A DNA stretch of 64,000 nt from Xanthomonas arboricola pv. populi (GTDB taxonomy: Bacteria > Pseudomonadota > Gammaproteobacteria > Xanthomonadales > Xanthomonadaceae): contig NZ_MDEB01000002.1 in the NCBI RefSeq assembly GCF_002939945.1, positions 284,975 to 348,974 of the forward strand, given 5' to 3'. The position numbers were made by a program, and so were the translations under genes. Below are positions 56,427 to 64,000 of the stretch, one piece after another. Below the pieces are notes generated by a model. That model was not told the DNA's origin. It ran no database searches and was given only the letters and a program-made list of their open reading frames with translations. Position 1 is the stretch's first letter; every line of letters begins with the position of its first letter.

Positions 56427-57673
56427 GCACGCCGACGCCCCCGCCCGCCGCCTCGCTGCGTACGCTGCTCGCCCACCCCGGCTTCGGCCTGGTGCTGCTG
56501 TATCGCGTGGCGGCGATGCTGTCGTATCAGATCGTCGCGGTCACGGTCGGTTGGCATATCTACGAGATCACCCGCAATCCGCTCTCGCTCGGGCTGATCG
56601 GCCTGGCGGAGATCCTGCCGTTCTTCTGCATCGCGCCGTTTGCCGGCTATCTGGTCGATCATCTGCCGCGCCGTCGCCTGGGCATGGTCGCGGTGCTGGG
56701 CCTGGTCGCCACCGCGCTGCTGCTGTTGGCAATCACCCATGGCTGGCTGCCGGTGCAAGGCGTGTGGCCGATCTACGCGGCGATCGCGCTGACCGGTGCG
56801 GCACGCTCGTTCCTGTCGCCGGTCTATAACGCGCTGTTTGCACATGCGCTGCCGCGCGAGGCCTTCGCCCGTGGCGCCAGCATCGGCAGCGTCACCTTCC
56901 AGGCCGGCATGGTGATCGGCCCGGCGCTGGGCGGCGTACTGGTCGGCTGGGGCGGCAAGGGCCTGGCCTATGGCGTGGCCGCCAGCGTGGCGTTGGCGGC
57001 GATCCTGGCGCTGGCGCTATTGCGGGTCAGCGAGCCGGTCAACGCAGGCCCGCGCGCGCCGATCTTCCGCAGCATTGCCGAAGGTGCGCAGTTCGTGCTG
57101 TCCAACCAGATCATGCTGGGCGCGATGGCGCTGGACATGTTCTCGGTGTTGTTGGGCGGCGCGGTGTCGATGCTGCCGGCCTTCATCCATGACATCCTGC
57201 ATTACGGACCGGAAGGCCTGGGCATCCTGCGCGGCGCCCCGGCGCTGGGCTCGATCGTGGTCGGGGTGTGGCTGGCGCGGCACCCGCTGCAACGCAATGC
57301 CGGGCGCATCCTGATGCTGTCGGTGGCCGGCTTCGGGCTGTGCACGATCGCGTTCGGCCTGTCGCGGCACTTCTGGCTGTCGGCGGCGATCCTGCTGGTC
57401 TACGGCATGTGCGACGGCGTGTCGGTGGTGGTGCGTCAGACCATCCTGCAGCTTGCCACGCCCGATGCGATGCGCGGCCGGGTGTCGTCGATCAACGGCA
57501 TCTTCATCGGCTCGTCCAACGAACTGGGCGCGTTCTACGACGGGGTGATGGCGCGTCTGGTCGGCCTGGTGCCGGCGGTGGTGATCGGCGGCTGCGTGAC
57601 CCTTTGCGTGGTCGCTACCACCGCGTGGAAGGCACCCAAGCTGCGCACGCTGGATCTGCGCGACCTGCAGTGA
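56423..57673 (+). CDS. MFS transporter, EntS-like (MFS_3)
   Basis: A 416-residue, 12-helix protein with LYRVAAMLSYQIVAVTVGWHIYEIT and DHLPRRRLGM, features of the MFS_3 exporters such as EntS. It starts at GTG 56423 overlapping sufE. The pairing with sufE hints at iron or siderophore export but does not prove it. Confidence 0.87.
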   Translation: MSTPTPPPAASLRTLLAHPGFGLVLLYRVAAMLSYQIVAVTVGWHIYEITRNPLSLGLIGLAEILPFFCIAPFAGYLVDHLPRRRLGMVAVLGLVATALLLLAITHGWLPVQGVWPIYAAIALTGAARSFLSPVYNALFAHALPREAFARGASIGSVTFQAGMVIGPALGGVLVGWGGKGLAYGVAASVALAAILALALLRVSEPVNAGPRAPIFRSIAEGAQFVLSNQIMLGAMALDMFSVLLGGAVSMLPAFIHDILHYGPEGLGILRGAPALGSIVVGVWLARHPLQRNAGRILMLSVAGFGLCTIAFGLSRHFWLSAAILLVYGMCDGVSVVVRQTILQLATPDAMRGRVSSINGIFIGSSNELGAFYDGVMARLVGLVPAVVIGGCVTLCVVATTAWKAPKLRTLDLRDLQ

Positions 57674-57854
57674 GCCCTGCAACGATGCGGTGCCGGTTGC
57701 CAATGCAGCCGGCACTGTTTCGCTGCGTATGCCGGGCCGGGCACGGCACGCCCGTACATCTGGCCCACATCAGGCAAGCGACGCCTATCAGGCCGCACGC
57801 CGAGCGTCAGGCATGTCGATGCATCGAACGCCATTGCGTGTGCGCGATGCGCAC

Positions 57855-57882
57855 AAAAAACCCCGCACATGGCGGGGTTTTT
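57855..57882 (-). terminator. Rho-independent terminator after dksA
   Basis: AAAAACCCCGC pairs with GCGGGGTTTTT around a short loop. It lies 36 bases after the dksA stop on the minus strand, facing the convergent MFS gene, and has T-runs in both directions. Confidence 0.85.
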
Positions 57883-57917
57883 CAGTCGACGGACAAGGCC
57901 TGGACCTTGTCGAACGA

Positions 57918-58940
57918 TCAGTCGCCCTGCTGCTTCTGCAGGTGCTCCCAACGCTCCTGGGCGTCGATGGTGCGCTCGGCGGTCAGACGCGCTTCCAGGC
58001 GGTCGATGCCGATCTCTTCGCCGGTGTCCACGCAGTAACCGTAGTCGCCGTCTTCCAGGCGCTTGAGCGTGCTGTCGATCTTGCCGATCAGCTTGCGGTG
58101 ACGGTCGCGGGTGCGCAGCTCCAGCGAGTTCTCGGTCTCGCGCGTGGCACGCTCGGCTTCGTCGCCGATGTCGCGGACTTCTTCGCGCAGGTTTTCGATG
58201 GTCTGCTTGGACTCTTCGACCAGATCGTTGCGCCAGCTCTGCAGACGCTGACGGAAGTACTCCTGCTGCAGCTTGCTCATGTACTCCTCATCGGCTGCAG
58301 GCTTGTAGCCCTGCGGCAGGATCGGACGACCGGTGGCTTCGTCGGTCTTGTACTCGACCACCTTGTACTTGGTCTTGGGGGTCTGGCTGGACGGCTTGGA
58401 GGTCACGGCCACAGCCACCTTGCCAACCGGACGGGTCGCGACGGGCTTGGCGGGGGCTTCGGTTTTGGTTGGCGTTTTTGCTGAAGATTTCGAAACGGGC
58501 ACGGGATTCTTAACTGACGGGGTCGCAGGCTTTGCCGGCTTCGCAGGGACGGCCCTGGAGGCCGGTGCGGGCGCGGGCTTTTCAGCCTTGACCGGGACTG
58601 ACTTGGCCGGAGTCGACTTGGTAGCCGGCTTCGGTGCGGACTTGGGCGCCACCGGCTTGGCGGCCGGTTTGGCGGCAGCCGGAGCTGGCTTGTTCGCCGC
58701 CGGCTTGGCAGCACTCTTGGCAACAGGAGATTTTACAGGTTTGAGGGCCGCGGGTTTGGACGCTGCGCTCTTGGAGACCGGCACCGGCTTGGCCGCGGTC
58801 TTGCTCGCAGCTGCCTTCTTGGCAACCGGTTGCTTGGCGGCCGGTTTTGCAGCGGCTGGCGCCGCTGCCTTCTTCGCAACGGGTCTGGCGGACTTCTTGG
58901 CGGCCTCTACGGCCTTTTTTGCAGGTTTTTTAGCAGCCAC
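57918..58940 (-). CDS. dksA: DksA-family RNA polymerase regulator with histone-H1-like extension
   Basis: A 340-residue protein. Residues 1 to about 190 are Lys/Ala/Pro-rich like histone H1. Residues about 195-340 are DksA: coiled-coil tip DIGDEA (Asp257, Asp260, Ala262) and SLELRTRDRHRKLIGKI. The zinc site is C303-T306-T324-A327 instead of four Cys, the pattern reported for zinc-independent DksA2 of Pseudomonas. It binds the RNA polymerase secondary channel with ppGpp. Codon use matches its neighbours. A terminator follows. Confidence 0.94.
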   Translation of the reverse strand: MAAKKPAKKAVEAAKKSARPVAKKAAAPAAAKPAAKQPVAKKAAASKTAAKPVPVSKSAASKPAALKPVKSPVAKSAAKPAANKPAPAAAKPAAKPVAPKSAPKPATKSTPAKSVPVKAEKPAPAPASRAVPAKPAKPATPSVKNPVPVSKSSAKTPTKTEAPAKPVATRPVGKVAVAVTSKPSSQTPKTKYKVVEYKTDEATGRPILPQGYKPAADEEYMSKLQQEYFRQRLQSWRNDLVEESKQTIENLREEVRDIGDEAERATRETENSLELRTRDRHRKLIGKIDSTLKRLEDGDYGYCVDTGEEIGIDRLEARLTAERTIDAQERWEHLQKQQGD

Positions 58941-59048
58941 GAAACGCTCATCCTTGGTTCCCCCGGGGCCCGGGAAAGCGGGCCTTTATAGCTTACCCCA
59001 CGGACCCCCGGCAACCACGTATTAATCCAAGTGGCATATCATTGGCAA

Positions 59049-59318
59049 GTGATCTCACGCCTGCTCATCGCGCTGCTGCGCTTCTACAAGCTGTACATCA
59101 GCCCCCTGCTGGGGCCGCGCTGCCGTTTTGCGCCCACCTGCTCGGAGTATGCGATGACCGCGATCGGCCGCTTCGGCGCGCTACGCGGTTGCTGGCTGGC
59201 CGCGCGCCGTCTCGCCCGCTGCCATCCCTTCCACCCGGGCGGGTTCGATCCGGTCCCCGACGCGCCCGCGTCCTCGCCCATCCCCCCTTCCTGCAGTTGC
59301 AAAGGACCTCATCCATGA
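59049..59318 (+). CDS. yidD: Membrane protein insertion efficiency factor YidD
   Basis: An 89-residue Yid[27 protein letters not shown] with a membrane-binding helix, [17 protein letters not shown] and [16 protein letters not shown] 59049 gives the family-length start; an earlier GTG at 59031 would add six residues. The last codons overlap pyrC (ATGA). Confidence 0.9.
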   Translation: MISRLLIALLRFYKLYISPLLGPRCRFAPTCSEYAMTAIGRFGALRGCWLAARRLARCHPFHPGGFDPVPDAPASSPIPPSCSCKGPHP

Positions 59319-60664
59319 GCCGAACCCTCATCGTCAACGCCCGCCTGGTCAATGAAGGCAAGGAATTCGACGCCGATCTGCTGATCGACGCCGGCCGCAT
59401 CGCCAGGATCGCCAGCAAGATCGCCCCGGCTGCGGGCGACACCGTGGTGGACGCCGCCGGACGCTGGGTGCTGCCGGGCATGATCGACGACCAGGTGCAC
59501 TTCCGCGAGCCGGGCCTGACCCACAAGGGCGACATCGCGACCGAATCCGGCGCCGCGGTGGCCGGCGGCCTGACCAGCTTCATGGACATGCCCAACACCA
59601 ATCCGCCGACCCTGAACGCGGCCGCTTTGCAGGCCAAGTACGACGCTGCGGCCGGGCGCGCCTGGGCCAACTACGGCTTCTACATGGGCGCCAGCAACGA
59701 CAACCTGGCCGCGATCCAGACGCTGGACCCGAAGACCGCGCCGGGCATCAAGGTGTTCATGGGCGCCTCCACCGGCAACATGCTGGTCGACAACCCGCAG
59801 ACGCTGGACGCGATCTTCCGCGACGCACCGACGCCGATCATCACCCACTGCGAAGACACCCCGACCATCGATGCGACGCTGGCGCAGTACAAGGAGAAAT
59901 ACGGCGATGCATTGACCCCGGAGATGCATCCGGACATCCGCTCGCGGCAGGCCTGCCTGAAGTCCTCGCAACTGGCGGTGGCGCTGGCGCGCAAGCACAA
60001 CACCCGCCTGCACGTGCTGCATATCTCCACTGCCGACGAGCTGGCGCTGTTCGAGGCCGGCCCGCTGGTCGACGCCGATGGCAAGCTGCGCAAGCGCATT
60101 ACCGCCGAGACCTGCATCCACTTCTTGCGCTTTGACCGCAGCGATTACGCGCGGCTGGGCAATCTGATCAAGTGCAACCCCGCGATCAAGGACGCCGAGG
60201 ACCGCGTGGCGCTGATCGAGGCGCTGGCCGAGGACGTCATCGACGTGCTCGCCACCGACCATGCGCCGCACACCTGGGAAGAAAAGCAGAAGCCCTACGC
60301 ACAGGCGCCCTCCGGCCTGCCGCTGGTGCAGTACGCGCTGGTCGCCGCGCTGGAACTGGTGCACGAGGGCAAGCTGCCGATCACCCGCATCGTGCAGAAG
60401 TTCGCGCATGCGCCGGCGCAGTTGTTCGACGTGGAAGAACGCGGTTTTCTGCGCGAAGGTTATTTCGCCGACCTGGTGATGATCGACAACACTCCGTTCA
60501 CCGTGAAGCGCGAGCAGGTGCTGTCCAAGTGCGGCTGGTCGCCGTTCGAAGGCACCACGTTCCGCTCGCGCATCGCCGCGACCTGGGTCAACGGCCAGCA
60601 GGTGTGGGATGGCGAACAATTGGTCGGCAGTGCCGCCGGTCAGCGCCTGACCTTCGACCGCTGA
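59315..60664 (+). CDS. pyrC: Dihydroorotase (Gln-type metal site)
   Basis: A 449-residue amidohydrolase. [14 protein letters not shown] shows Gln60 in place of the first His of the usual HxH metal motif, as in Bacteroidetes-type dihydroorotases; ITHCED, HVLHIST and ATDHAPH supply the other metal and catalytic residues. It cyclises carbamoyl aspartate in pyrimidine synthesis. ATG 59315 overlaps the yidD stop. Confidence 0.93.
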   Translation: MSRTLIVNARLVNEGKEFDADLLIDAGRIARIASKIAPAAGDTVVDAAGRWVLPGMIDDQVHFREPGLTHKGDIATESGAAVAGGLTSFMDMPNTNPPTLNAAALQAKYDAAAGRAWANYGFYMGASNDNLAAIQTLDPKTAPGIKVFMGASTGNMLVDNPQTLDAIFRDAPTPIITHCEDTPTIDATLAQYKEKYGDALTPEMHPDIRSRQACLKSSQLAVALARKHNTRLHVLHISTADELALFEAGPLVDADGKLRKRITAETCIHFLRFDRSDYARLGNLIKCNPAIKDAEDRVALIEALAEDVIDVLATDHAPHTWEEKQKPYAQAPSGLPLVQYALVAALELVHEGKLPITRIVQKFAHAPAQLFDVEERGFLREGYFADLVMIDNTPFTVKREQVLSKCGWSPFEGTTFRSRIAATWVNGQQVWDGEQLVGSAAGQRLTFDR

Positions 60665-61503
60665 TGCGCGCAGCCTTGTTTGGCGCCGGGCTTGCGCTGG
60701 CGCCGCTCTCGCTCGCGGTCGGCGGTGCCGCAGCGCAGTCCGCGGCCGCTGCGGAAGCGGTGTTTCCGCAGAGCGCTTCTCAGGGCGCACTGGTGATCGG
60801 CAAGGTGCCGGCGGGCAGCCAGGTGCAGTATGCCGGCCGCACGCTGCGCGTCAGCGGCTATGGCAGCGTGGTGTTCGGCATCGGCCGCGATGCCACCGGC
60901 CCGTTGCAGGTGCAGATCACCCGGCCAGATGGCAGCACGCAGACCGCCAGCATTGCAGTGACGCCGCGCGACTGGCCGGTGGAACGCGTCAACGGCGTGC
61001 CGCCCAAGACAGTCAATCCGCCTGCGGCGATCGCCGAGCGGATCAAGCGCGAGCAGGCGCAGGTCACCGCCGCGCGCGATCGCGACGATGCTCGCCCCGA
61101 TTTCGCGCAAGCCTTCATCTGGCCGGTGCAGGGCCGCATCAGCGGGCGCTTCGGCAATGCACGCGTCTACAACGGCCAGCCCGGTGCCGGCCATTCGGGC
61201 ATGGATATCGCCGTGCCCACCGGCACGCCGGTCAAGGCGCCGGCCGCCGGCGTGGTGACCTTCGCCGCGCCGGACCTGTACCTGACCGGCGGCACCGTGC
61301 TGCTGGACCATGGCTTCGGGGTGAGCTCCAATTTCCTGCACTTGTCGCGCATCGACGTGAAGGTGGGCGACCGCGTGGAGCAAGGCCAGGTGATTGCGGC
61401 GGTGGGTGCCACCGGGCGCGCGACCGGCCCGCATTTGCATTGGGGGATGAATTGGTTCGATGTACGCATCGATCCGCTGCTGGTGCTTGAGCGCAGCAGA
61501 TAA
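60664..61503 (+). CDS. M23-family metallopeptidase
   Basis: A 279-residue secreted peptidase with a signal peptide (cleavage after GGAAAQ). The LytM-type metal motifs are GHSGMDIAVPTGTPV and THLHWG-like GPHLHWGMNW, so it is likely an active peptidoglycan endopeptidase rather than a scaffold. ATG 60664 overlaps the pyrC stop (TGATG). Confidence 0.92.
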   Translation: MRAALFGAGLALAPLSLAVGGAAAQSAAAAEAVFPQSASQGALVIGKVPAGSQVQYAGRTLRVSGYGSVVFGIGRDATGPLQVQITRPDGSTQTASIAVTPRDWPVERVNGVPPKTVNPPAAIAERIKREQAQVTAARDRDDARPDFAQAFIWPVQGRISGRFGNARVYNGQPGAGHSGMDIAVPTGTPVKAPAAGVVTFAAPDLYLTGGTVLLDHGFGVSSNFLHLSRIDVKVGDRVEQGQVIAAVGATGRATGPHLHWGMNWFDVRIDPLLVLERSR

Positions 61504-61606
61504 CCTGCGCGCGCGGTGTGTCGACAGGGCCGGCACGCGACGGCATGTTGTCTGCGCCCCACCCGTTGCGCTTGTGTTCGCCGCAGGGCTTTGGGGTATA
61601 ACCGGA

Positions 61607-61621
61607 ACGACCGTCGGTCGT
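61607..61621. promoter_or_regulatory. Palindrome before the ethanolamine permease gene
   Basis: ACGACCGTCGGTCGT is a symmetric 15-base site around a central base, followed by more CGGTCGTCGG sequence at about 61646. It lies 100 bases upstream of the permease start and could be an operator. No regulator is identified. Confidence 0.35.
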
Positions 61622-61707
61622 CGCCCGGCATCCGTGGACGATTGGTCACCGGTCGTCGGTCCGGTGCTTAGCCGCCGGGCCTGCTTCATCTCCCCTCCCC
61701 CGACCGC

Positions 61708-61712
61708 AGGAG
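61708..61712 (+). promoter_or_regulatory. Ribosome site that fixes the permease start
   Basis: AGGAG abuts the first ATG (61713) with no spacing but is 9 bases before the second (61722), so the second ATG is the better start. Confidence 0.7.
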
Positions 61713-61721
61713 ATGTGCGAC

Positions 61722-63077
61722 ATGCGCAACGAGCAACTCACCCCCACCCTGGGCACCTGGCAACTGTGGGGGATTGCCGTGGGTCTGGTGATTTCCGGCG
61801 AATATTTCGGCTGGAGCTACGGCTGGGGCGCCGCCGGCACGCTGGGCTTTCTGGTGACCACGCTGCTGGTCGCGGTGATGTACACCTGCTTCATCTTCAG
61901 CTTTACCGAGCTGACCACCGCCATCCCGAACGCGGGCGGGCCATTCGCCTACAGCCTGCGCGCATTCGGTACTTATGGCGGCATGCTGGCGGGTCTGGCC
62001 ACGCTGATCGAATTCGTGTTCGCGCCGCCGGCCATTGCGATGGCGATCGGCGCCTATCTCAATGTGCAATTCCCGACCCTGGAGCCGCGCATCGCCGCGA
62101 TCGGGGCGTATGCGATCTTCATGAGCTTGAACATCGTCGGCGTGGCGATCGCCGCCACCTTCGAGCTGATCGTGACCTTGCTGGCGGTGATCGAGCTGCT
62201 GGTGTTCATGGGCGTGGTGGCGCCGGGGTTCAGCGTTGCGCGCTTTGCCGCCAATGGCTGGGCCGGTAGCGGTGTATTCGGCCCGGCCGCAATTTCCGGC
62301 ATTTTTGCCGCAATTCCGTTCGCGATCTGGTTCTTTCTGGCAATCGAGGGCGCGGCGATGGCGGCCGAAGAAGCCAAGGACCCCAAGCGCACGATTCCGC
62401 GCGCCTACATCGCCGGCATCCTCACCCTGGTGGTGCTGGCATTGGGCGTGATGGTGTTTGCGGGCGGGGTCGGCGACTGGCGTCAGCTCTCCAACATCAA
62501 CGACCCGCTGCCGCAGGCGATGAAGGCGGTGGTCGGCAACAGCTCGACCTGGTTGCATATGCTGGTGTGGATCGGCCTGTTCGGCCTGGTGGCCAGCTTC
62601 CACGGCATCATCCTGGGGTATTCGCGGCAGTTCTTTGCGTTGGCGCGTGCCGGGTTCCTGCCGCACGGCCTGGCTAAGCTATCGCGCTTTCGCACGCCGC
62701 ATCGTGCGATTCTTGCCGGGGGCGCAATTGGCATCGCGGCGATCTGCAGCGACAGCGTGGTCAAGATCCAGGGCATGTCGCTGACCGCGGCAATGATCAC
62801 CATGTCGGTGTTCGGTGCGATCGTGATGTATGTGATGAGCATGCTCAGCCTGTTCAAGCTACGCCGTGCCGAACCCGGGCTGGAGCGCAGCTTCCGCGCG
62901 CCGGGCTATCCGGTGGTGCCGGCCATCGCGCTGCTGCTGGCGCTGGTGTGTCTGGTGGCGATGGTCTGGTTCAACCCGATCGTGGCGCTGATCTTCGTGG
63001 GCCTGTTGCTGTTCGGTGCGCTGTGTTGCGTGCTGAGCTTGCGCGGCCAGGCCACGCCTGCGGCCAGTGCCAGATGA
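61722..63077 (+). CDS. eat: Ethanolamine permease (APC superfamily)
   Basis: A 451-residue, 12-helix APC transporter. LVISGEYFGWSYGWGAAGTLGF, FTELTTAIPNAGGPFAYSLRAFG, and WFFLAIEGAAMAAEEAKDPKRTIP match ethanolamine permeases of the Eat type. eutB follows with an ATGA overlap, confirming the substrate by context. Confidence 0.93.
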   Translation: MRNEQLTPTLGTWQLWGIAVGLVISGEYFGWSYGWGAAGTLGFLVTTLLVAVMYTCFIFSFTELTTAIPNAGGPFAYSLRAFGTYGGMLAGLATLIEFVFAPPAIAMAIGAYLNVQFPTLEPRIAAIGAYAIFMSLNIVGVAIAATFELIVTLLAVIELLVFMGVVAPGFSVARFAANGWAGSGVFGPAAISGIFAAIPFAIWFFLAIEGAAMAAEEAKDPKRTIPRAYIAGILTLVVLALGVMVFAGGVGDWRQLSNINDPLPQAMKAVVGNSSTWLHMLVWIGLFGLVASFHGIILGYSRQFFALARAGFLPHGLAKLSRFRTPHRAILAGGAIGIAAICSDSVVKIQGMSLTAAMITMSVFGAIVMYVMSMLSLFKLRRAEPGLERSFRAPGYPVVPAIALLLALVCLVAMVWFNPIVALIFVGLLLFGALCCVLSLRGQATPAASAR

Positions 63078-64000
63078 GCGGGTTCGCGTTCAGCGCAGGC
63101 GGCGAGCGCTTCCGGTTTGCCGATCTCAAGACCCTGCTGGCCAAGGCCACGCCGACGCGCTCGGGCGACCAACTGGCCGGGCTCGCCGCCGACTCCGGGC
63201 TGCAGCGGGTGGCGGCGCAGATGGCGCTGGCGGATCTGCCGCTCCGTCACTTCCTCGATGAAGCGGTAGTGCCGTACGAATCGGACGAAGTCACCCGCCT
63301 GATCGTCGATCAGCACGATGCGGCCGCGTTTGCCGCGGTGGCGCATCTGACCGTCGGCGGCTTTCGCGATTGGCTGTTGAGTGCGCAGGCCGACGAAGCG
63401 GCACTGACCGCACTGGCGCCCGGACTGACGCCGGAGATGGTGGCGGCGGTATCGAAATTGATGCGCGTGCAGGACCTGATCCTGGTCGCGCAGAAGACGC
63501 GCGTGGTCACGCGCTTTCGCAATACGCTGGGCTTGCGTGGCCGTCTGTCCACGCGCCTGCAGCCAAACCACCCCACCGACGATGCCACCGGCATTGCCGC
63601 CAGCGTGCTCGATGGCCTGTTGTACGGCAACGGCGATGCGGTGATCGGCATCAATCCTGCCAGCGACAGCCTGGCCGCCACCATCGCGTTGTTGCGCATG
63701 CTCGATGCGGTGATCACCGGTTACCAGATCCCCACACAGTCCTGCGTGCTGGCGCACATCACCACCACCATCGAAGCGATCAACCGCGGCGTGCCGGTGG
63801 ATCTGGTGTTCCAGTCCATCGCCGGCACCGAAGCGGCCAACGCCAGCTTCGGCATCAATCTGGCGCTGCTGCAGGAAGGCCATGACGCCGGGGTGTCGTT
63901 GCGGCGCGGCAGCGTCGGCGACAACGTGATGTATTTCGAGACCGGCCAGGGCAGCGCGTTGTCGGCCAATGCGCATCATGGCGTCGATCAGCAGACCTGC
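63074..64000 (+). CDS. eutB: Ethanolamine ammonia-lyase large subunit (3' end beyond window)
   Basis: 309 codons are visible, with no stop. LRGRLSTRLQPNHPTDDATG, GLLYGNGDAVIGINPASDS, QIPTQSCVLAHITTTIEA and VFQSIAGTEAANASFGI (with the catalytic Glu) identify the B12-dependent EutB. It splits ethanolamine to acetaldehyde and ammonia. ATG 63074 overlaps the permease stop. eutC is expected next, outside the window. Confidence 0.95.
   Translation, partial: MSGFAFSAGGERFRFADLKTLLAKATPTRSGDQLAGLAADSGLQRVAAQMALADLPLRHFLDEAVVPYESDEVTRLIVDQHDAAAFAAVAHLTVGGFRDWLLSAQADEAALTALAPGLTPEMVAAVSKLMRVQDLILVAQKTRVVTRFRNTLGLRGRLSTRLQPNHPTDDATGIAASVLDGLLYGNGDAVIGINPASDSLAATIALLRMLDAVITGYQIPTQSCVLAHITTTIEAINRGVPVDLVFQSIAGTEAANASFGINLALLQEGHDAGVSLRRGSVGDNVMYFETGQGSALSANAHHGVDQQTC

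Overview
The window is 64 kb of GC-rich chromosome from a plant-associated gammaproteobacterium, almost certainly Xanthomonas (X. citri/axonopodis-like). The support comes from several genes that look like signature Xanthomonas proteins: a 637-residue alpha-amino-acid ester hydrolase with Ser174/Asp307/His340, an N-acetylornithine carbamoyltransferase with Glu92/Lys302, a fused N-acetylglutamate kinase/synthase, an Oar-like TonB-dependent receptor, and GTAG-headed REP elements. No transposase, phage gene, CRISPR array or rRNA was seen. Genes are dense and many are translationally coupled through ATGA or TGATG overlaps.

Layout. Positions 1-13,200 (all minus strand) hold a carbohydrate-scavenging locus: LacI regulator, Oar-like TonB-dependent receptor, GH144-type lipoprotein, sugar-binding lipoprotein, two permeases, a large discoidin-domain protein with a glycosidase-like barrel, and an exported endonuclease/exonuclease/phosphatase-fold protein cut by the window edge. 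Three near-identical LacI-type palindromes mark the control points. Positions 13,290-18,100 hold a REP dimer, bolA/yciI-type genes and scpA-scpB-rluB, the last two with long low-complexity tails. Positions 18,200-21,800 hold a small exported protein, a glutaminyl cyclase, and an omega-amidase/aminotransferase pair. Positions 22,000-29,000 are the complete cytochrome c maturation operon ccmABCDEFGHI. Positions 29,000-29,950 are gene-free and contain a 371-bp tandem duplication rich in hairpins. Then come a metX-family acyltransferase, a DUF1294 membrane protein, cydDC divergent from cydABX around a perfect FNR-type site, tRNA-Pro(CGG), an MFS transporter and the ester hydrolase.

Positions 41,700-53,300 (minus strand) carry arginine and proline synthesis: argF'-(osmC-like)-argG-argE'-argAB fusion-(GNAT)-argC-argH-(cupin)-(yciI-like)-proB-proA. 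This set implies the acetylated pathway through N-acetylcitrulline. Upstream of argF' the sequence has the parts of a transcription attenuator: a 33-codon leader with clustered Arg codons, a terminator with a T run, and a competing antiterminator pairing. Positions 53,600-64,000 hold a YcfJ-like exported protein, cysS, sufE, an MFS exporter, a DksA with a histone-H1-like extension and a zinc-free C-T-T-A site, yidD-pyrC-M23 peptidase, and an ethanolamine permease followed by eutB, which runs off the window.

All functions are read from motifs and family knowledge; no database search was possible. The main candidates for undescribed biology are the arginine attenuator, the glucan-scavenging locus with its LacI sites, and the hairpin and heptamer repeat families.
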